Assembly: GCA_002687025.1 (NCBI GenBank) | Contig: NYZG01000435.1 | Location: 1 to 8,742 of the forward strand | Source of the DNA: Candidatus Poribacteria bacterium | GTDB lineage: Bacteria; Poribacteria; WGA-4E; GCA-2687025 | Direction of reading: 5' to 3' | DNA length: 8,742 nt | Shown: positions 6,613 to 8,742 of the stretch, piece by piece | Layout: every line of letters begins with the position of its first letter | How positions within the stretch are numbered: position 1 is the first letter of the stretch | Program-made: the position numbers and the translations under genes | Notes under the pieces: model-generated | Database searches by the model: none | Told to the model about the DNA's origin: nothing | What the model saw: only the letters and a program-made list of their open reading frames with translations

Positions 6613-7986
6613 TCACACCGCGAATCGGGCGTCCTGCTCGTGACGCAGTGACCACAAGGCCGAATCCGACGGAGCCTCGACCATCTCCGTCGTCAACACC
6701 GTCCCCCTGGGGAGATCGCACAGCAGACGGCAGCCGCTTGCCATGTGCAGGGGGATCGCGTTCCCGGGCATAGCGGGCGCGGCGGGCCGCATGAGCGCGT
6801 GCAGCTTCGGGTCGTGATCCGTCCCGATCGTGTCGCCGGCCTTCAGGTCCTCGCGGGCGCGCGCGACCGTGTCGTATCGGGGCAGATACTCCGTCGCTCC
6901 CGTCGGGACGCCGAGTAATCCCATAGTCAACAGCGTTATGGGCGTCTCGACGCCGCACAGGTGGTGGGGACGGTAGATGAGGGCCGTCGTGTCGCCACTG
7001 TTCGGGATGAGCCCCTTGGACGTCAGGATGTGGCGCGAGTAGTCGTTTTCGCACCCGACCACGATGAACACCCCGCCTCCGAGGTCGGCCTCGTAACGGC
7101 CGCGGACAACCGTCACACATTCGACCACTTCACGTCCCGTCAGAATGCCGCCGAGATCCTCGGGACATAGGACCTCGGGAATCTCCGGGATACGCGCGTG
7201 CGGCCCGCGGAGCGTGTCCACGTCGGGAGCCAGGCCGGTGGCGTTGGCGACGATGGTCATCTCGGTGATGTCGTACCCTTCGACGCCCGTGCGGCCGAGC
7301 ATCTCGCGGCGACGACCGACGAGCGCCGGCGCCCGCTCCGACGGCCCGGGCGCGAAGGCTGAGGGGTCGTCCAGGTTCAGCGGGCCTGACGAACCACGCG
7401 ACACCGTGCCCGTAGCCTCGTCGTACACGATGTCCCACCCGACCGCCTTCCCGCCGCAGTAGACGTGTAGACCCAAATCCCGCGCCCATTGTACGAGTGA
7501 AATCAGGAGTCCGTGCTGGTCGCCGTCCACGGCGGAGTAGACCAACTCGGCATCGTCGGCGCGCCGCTTCAGTATGGGGCCGACGGCCGCGTCCGCTTCC
7601 TTGCTGACCATCGCGACGTGCTTACCCGCCTCGATGGCCGCCGCCCCATGCTTCGCCGCCGCCTCCGGGACGCCCGTCGACTCGACGACGATGTCGACCG
7701 GGAGTTCCATCAGCAGATCGGCATCCTGGACGATCACCGGCCTGCCGCTCTCGATCGCGCGGAGCGCCTGCGGCCGGGTGTCGCAGACGGCGTGGTCGTT
7801 CATGCCGGCGCGTTCGTAAGCGCGCTTCGCCGCGTCGATGTCGACCTCGCAGACGGCAGACACGGACAGCTCGGGAATGTACGCCGACTGTGTGACGACG
7901 GCCGTGGCATATTGACCCGTGCCGATCACGCCGACGCTCACCGTCTTGCCCGCGGCGTGCTTGTCGAAGAGCTGCCGATATATCAT
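6613..7986 (-). CDS. Homoserine dehydrogenase-like NAD(P)-dependent oxidoreductase with C-terminal SAF domain (COG4091-like)
   Basis: The 457-residue protein starts at an ATG (7986-7984) with GGGGAAAG just upstream on the minus strand (7998-7991). The N-terminus has a Rossmann dinucleotide fold: VGVIGTGQYA (18-27, G-x-x-G-x-G) followed by CEVD (46-49). VESTGVPEAAAKHG (101-114) and VSKEAD (127-132) are typical of homoserine-dehydrogenase-like enzymes. The middle part (about 150-350) carries GKAVGWDIVYDEATG and GGVFIVVGCEND. The end contains a SAF-type beta-clip domain (about 375-440: LKAGDTI, LPRGTVLTTEMV). The architecture matches predicted homoserine dehydrogenases with a SAF domain, often annotated in sugar-acid or polyol catabolic loci. 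True homoserine dehydrogenase activity is doubtful. It is divergent from the PhyH gene, with 109 bp between the start codons. Confidence 0.87.
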   Translation of the reverse strand: MIYRQLFDKHAAGKTVSVGVIGTGQYATAVVTQSAYIPELSVSAVCEVDIDAAKRAYERAGMNDHAVCDTRPQALRAIESGRPVIVQDADLLMELPVDIVVESTGVPEAAAKHGAAAIEAGKHVAMVSKEADAAVGPILKRRADDAELVYSAVDGDQHGLLISLVQWARDLGLHVYCGGKAVGWDIVYDEATGTVSRGSSGPLNLDDPSAFAPGPSERAPALVGRRREMLGRTGVEGYDITEMTIVANATGLAPDVDTLRGPHARIPEIPEVLCPEDLGGILTGREVVECVTVVRGRYEADLGGGVFIVVGCENDYSRHILTSKGLIPNSGDTTALIYRPHHLCGVETPITLLTMGLLGVPTGATEYLPRYDTVARAREDLKAGDTIGTDHDPKLHALMRPAAPAMPGNAIPLHMASGCRLLCDLPRGTVLTTEMVEAPSDSALWSLRHEQDARFAV

Positions 7987-8019
7987 GACGCTTTCCCCGC
8001 TTTCTGCCGGCGCGCCGCC

Positions 8020-8047
8020 TTGGCCCTGCCCGCGTTGGTGGTATCGT
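8020..8047 (+). promoter_or_regulatory. Possible sigma70-like promoter for the PhyH gene
   Basis: TTGGCC (8020-8025) and TATCGT (8042-8047) are separated by 16 bases and each matches the -35/-10 consensus at four of six positions. They would give a leader of about 40 nt before the ATG at 8096. The site lies in the 109-bp region shared with the divergent dehydrogenase gene, next to a 10-bp palindrome CGGCGCGCCG at 8008-8017. In such GC-rich DNA chance matches are common, so support is weak. Confidence 0.25.
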
Positions 8048-8095
8048 AGGCGCGGCGTCGCGGCCAGAATACCGCACCGATAGGGAGAAGACAGC

Positions 8096-8742
8096 ATGCC
8101 GATGACCGACGAAGAGCGTTTCCGATTCGACCTCACGGGCTTCCTCGTACGCCCGGCGATCCTGACCCCCGACGAAATCGCGGCGATCATCGACCAGATA
8201 GACCGGATGCGCCGCGACCCGGAGTCGCTACCTCCCGAGCACCGCGCCGTGCCCGGCGGCCCCGCGGGCCTCCTCATCGACCATCCGAAGGTCCTGGAGG
8301 TGCTCCACGAGATCATCGGACCCGACGTGCGCCTGGAGAACTGCTTCCATGTGTGGCGCCAGAAAGGGCAGCGGCACGGTGAGTTGCACGGCGGAGGCCC
8401 ACAGCAAGGGGACCCCATCTTCGGCTATCGCGTGAACAACGGGCGCATACACGCGGGCATGGTGCGCGTCGTCTTCGAGCTCACCGACATCGCCAAGAAT
8501 GACGGCGCGACGCATTTCATACCGGGCAGCCACAAGGCGAACTTCCCCATGCACCCGGACCACATGTCCCTGGAAGACGACAAGCGTAGCGAGTTCCTCA
8601 CGAGCTACGAGTGTCCCGCCGGCACCGCGATCTTCTTCACCGAGAACCTGTGCCACGCCGGCCCCATCTGGCAGCGGGATACCCCACGCGTCGGCGTGCT
8701 GCACGCATACGCGCATCTGGCGACGCACTGGCATCGTCTGAC
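8096..8742 (+). CDS. Phytanoyl-CoA dioxygenase (PhyH)-family Fe(II)/2-oxoglutarate oxygenase, 3' truncated
   Basis: The frame is open from ATG 8096 to the window end: 215 residues and two bases. GGGAG (8083-8087) upstream is a good ribosome-binding site. The N-terminus DEERFRFDLTGFLV and LTPDEIAAIIDQID is characteristic of PhyH proteins. DGATHFIPGSHKANFP (136-151) is the family's central signature, and ENLCHAGPIW (183-192) supplies the distal iron ligand His187, with Arg198 eleven residues later as likely 2-oxoglutarate ligand. These enzymes hydroxylate or otherwise oxidise small molecules using Fe(II) and 2-oxoglutarate. The usual H-x-D is not obvious: the candidate region reads RHGELHGGG (93-101), offering either His94-Glu96 or His98-Gly100. 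The substrate is unknown. A long antisense frame across this gene is a coding shadow. Confidence 0.9.
   Translation, partial: MPMTDEERFRFDLTGFLVRPAILTPDEIAAIIDQIDRMRRDPESLPPEHRAVPGGPAGLLIDHPKVLEVLHEIIGPDVRLENCFHVWRQKGQRHGELHGGGPQQGDPIFGYRVNNGRIHAGMVRVVFELTDIAKNDGATHFIPGSHKANFPMHPDHMSLEDDKRSEFLTSYECPAGTAIFFTENLCHAGPIWQRDTPRVGVLHAYAHLATHWHRL

Noticed and set aside
6009..6773. 254-codon plus-strand frame overlapping the 138-residue membrane protein and the dehydrogenase end
   Set aside because: Very Arg/Pro-rich composition, no domain-like segments, and it runs across two better-supported genes.
7987..8418. Upstream extension of the dehydrogenase frame on the minus strand to 8418
   Set aside because: The extension lies opposite the PhyH gene, has Cys/Arg/Ser-rich shadow composition, and a good ribosome-binding site precedes the ATG at 7986 that begins the normal fold.
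8228..8734. 168-codon minus-strand frame at the right edge
   Set aside because: It is antisense to the PhyH gene, whose plus-strand product has recognisable PhyH signatures.

Overview
This is a high-GC, gene-dense bacterial window with no RNA genes, insertion sequences or CRISPR arrays that I can see. It carries eight complete genes or candidates and two cut by the window edges. The mix points to an uncultured Gram-negative environmental bacterium: a CBM9-like/DUF5916 outer-membrane protein, a CoxL-type molybdenum hydroxylase, a COG4091 homoserine-dehydrogenase-like SAF protein beside a phytanoyl-CoA dioxygenase-like enzyme, and an ECF sigma factor fused to a bifunctional-nuclease (BFN/DUF151) domain. 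From family knowledge this resembles Candidatus Poribacteria or a similar lineage, but no sequence here proves the taxonomy.

Left block (1-3714, plus strand): the C-terminal half of a xanthine-dehydrogenase-family molybdopterin subunit; a 74-bp gap with a strong GC palindrome; a MoaD/ThiS-like sulfur carrier ending in Gly-Gly-Gly; then a secreted DUF5916 protein. All three point the same way with small gaps and may be cotranscribed.

Middle block (3898-6609): a GNAT acetyltransferase, a 93-residue single-pass membrane protein with a coiled-coil tail, then on the minus strand the sigma-BFN fusion, and a divergent 138-residue cysteine-containing membrane protein. The sigma gene is tail-to-tail with the 93-residue gene and head-to-head with the membrane protein gene.

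Right block (6613-8742): the COG4091-like dehydrogenase on the minus strand and a divergent PhyH-family Fe(II)/2-oxoglutarate oxygenase on the plus strand, cut by the window end. They share a 109-bp intergenic region and may form a small catabolic module.

No gene-free stretch exceeds 300 bases. The longest are 3715-3897, with a weak nested inverted repeat and a GTAGGC triplet, and 4402-4563, with only a 10-bp palindrome at 4471-4480. The most notable item is the sigma-BFN fusion, which also has a plausible internal start that could yield a free BFN protein. Second is the altered metal-binding motif of the PhyH protein.
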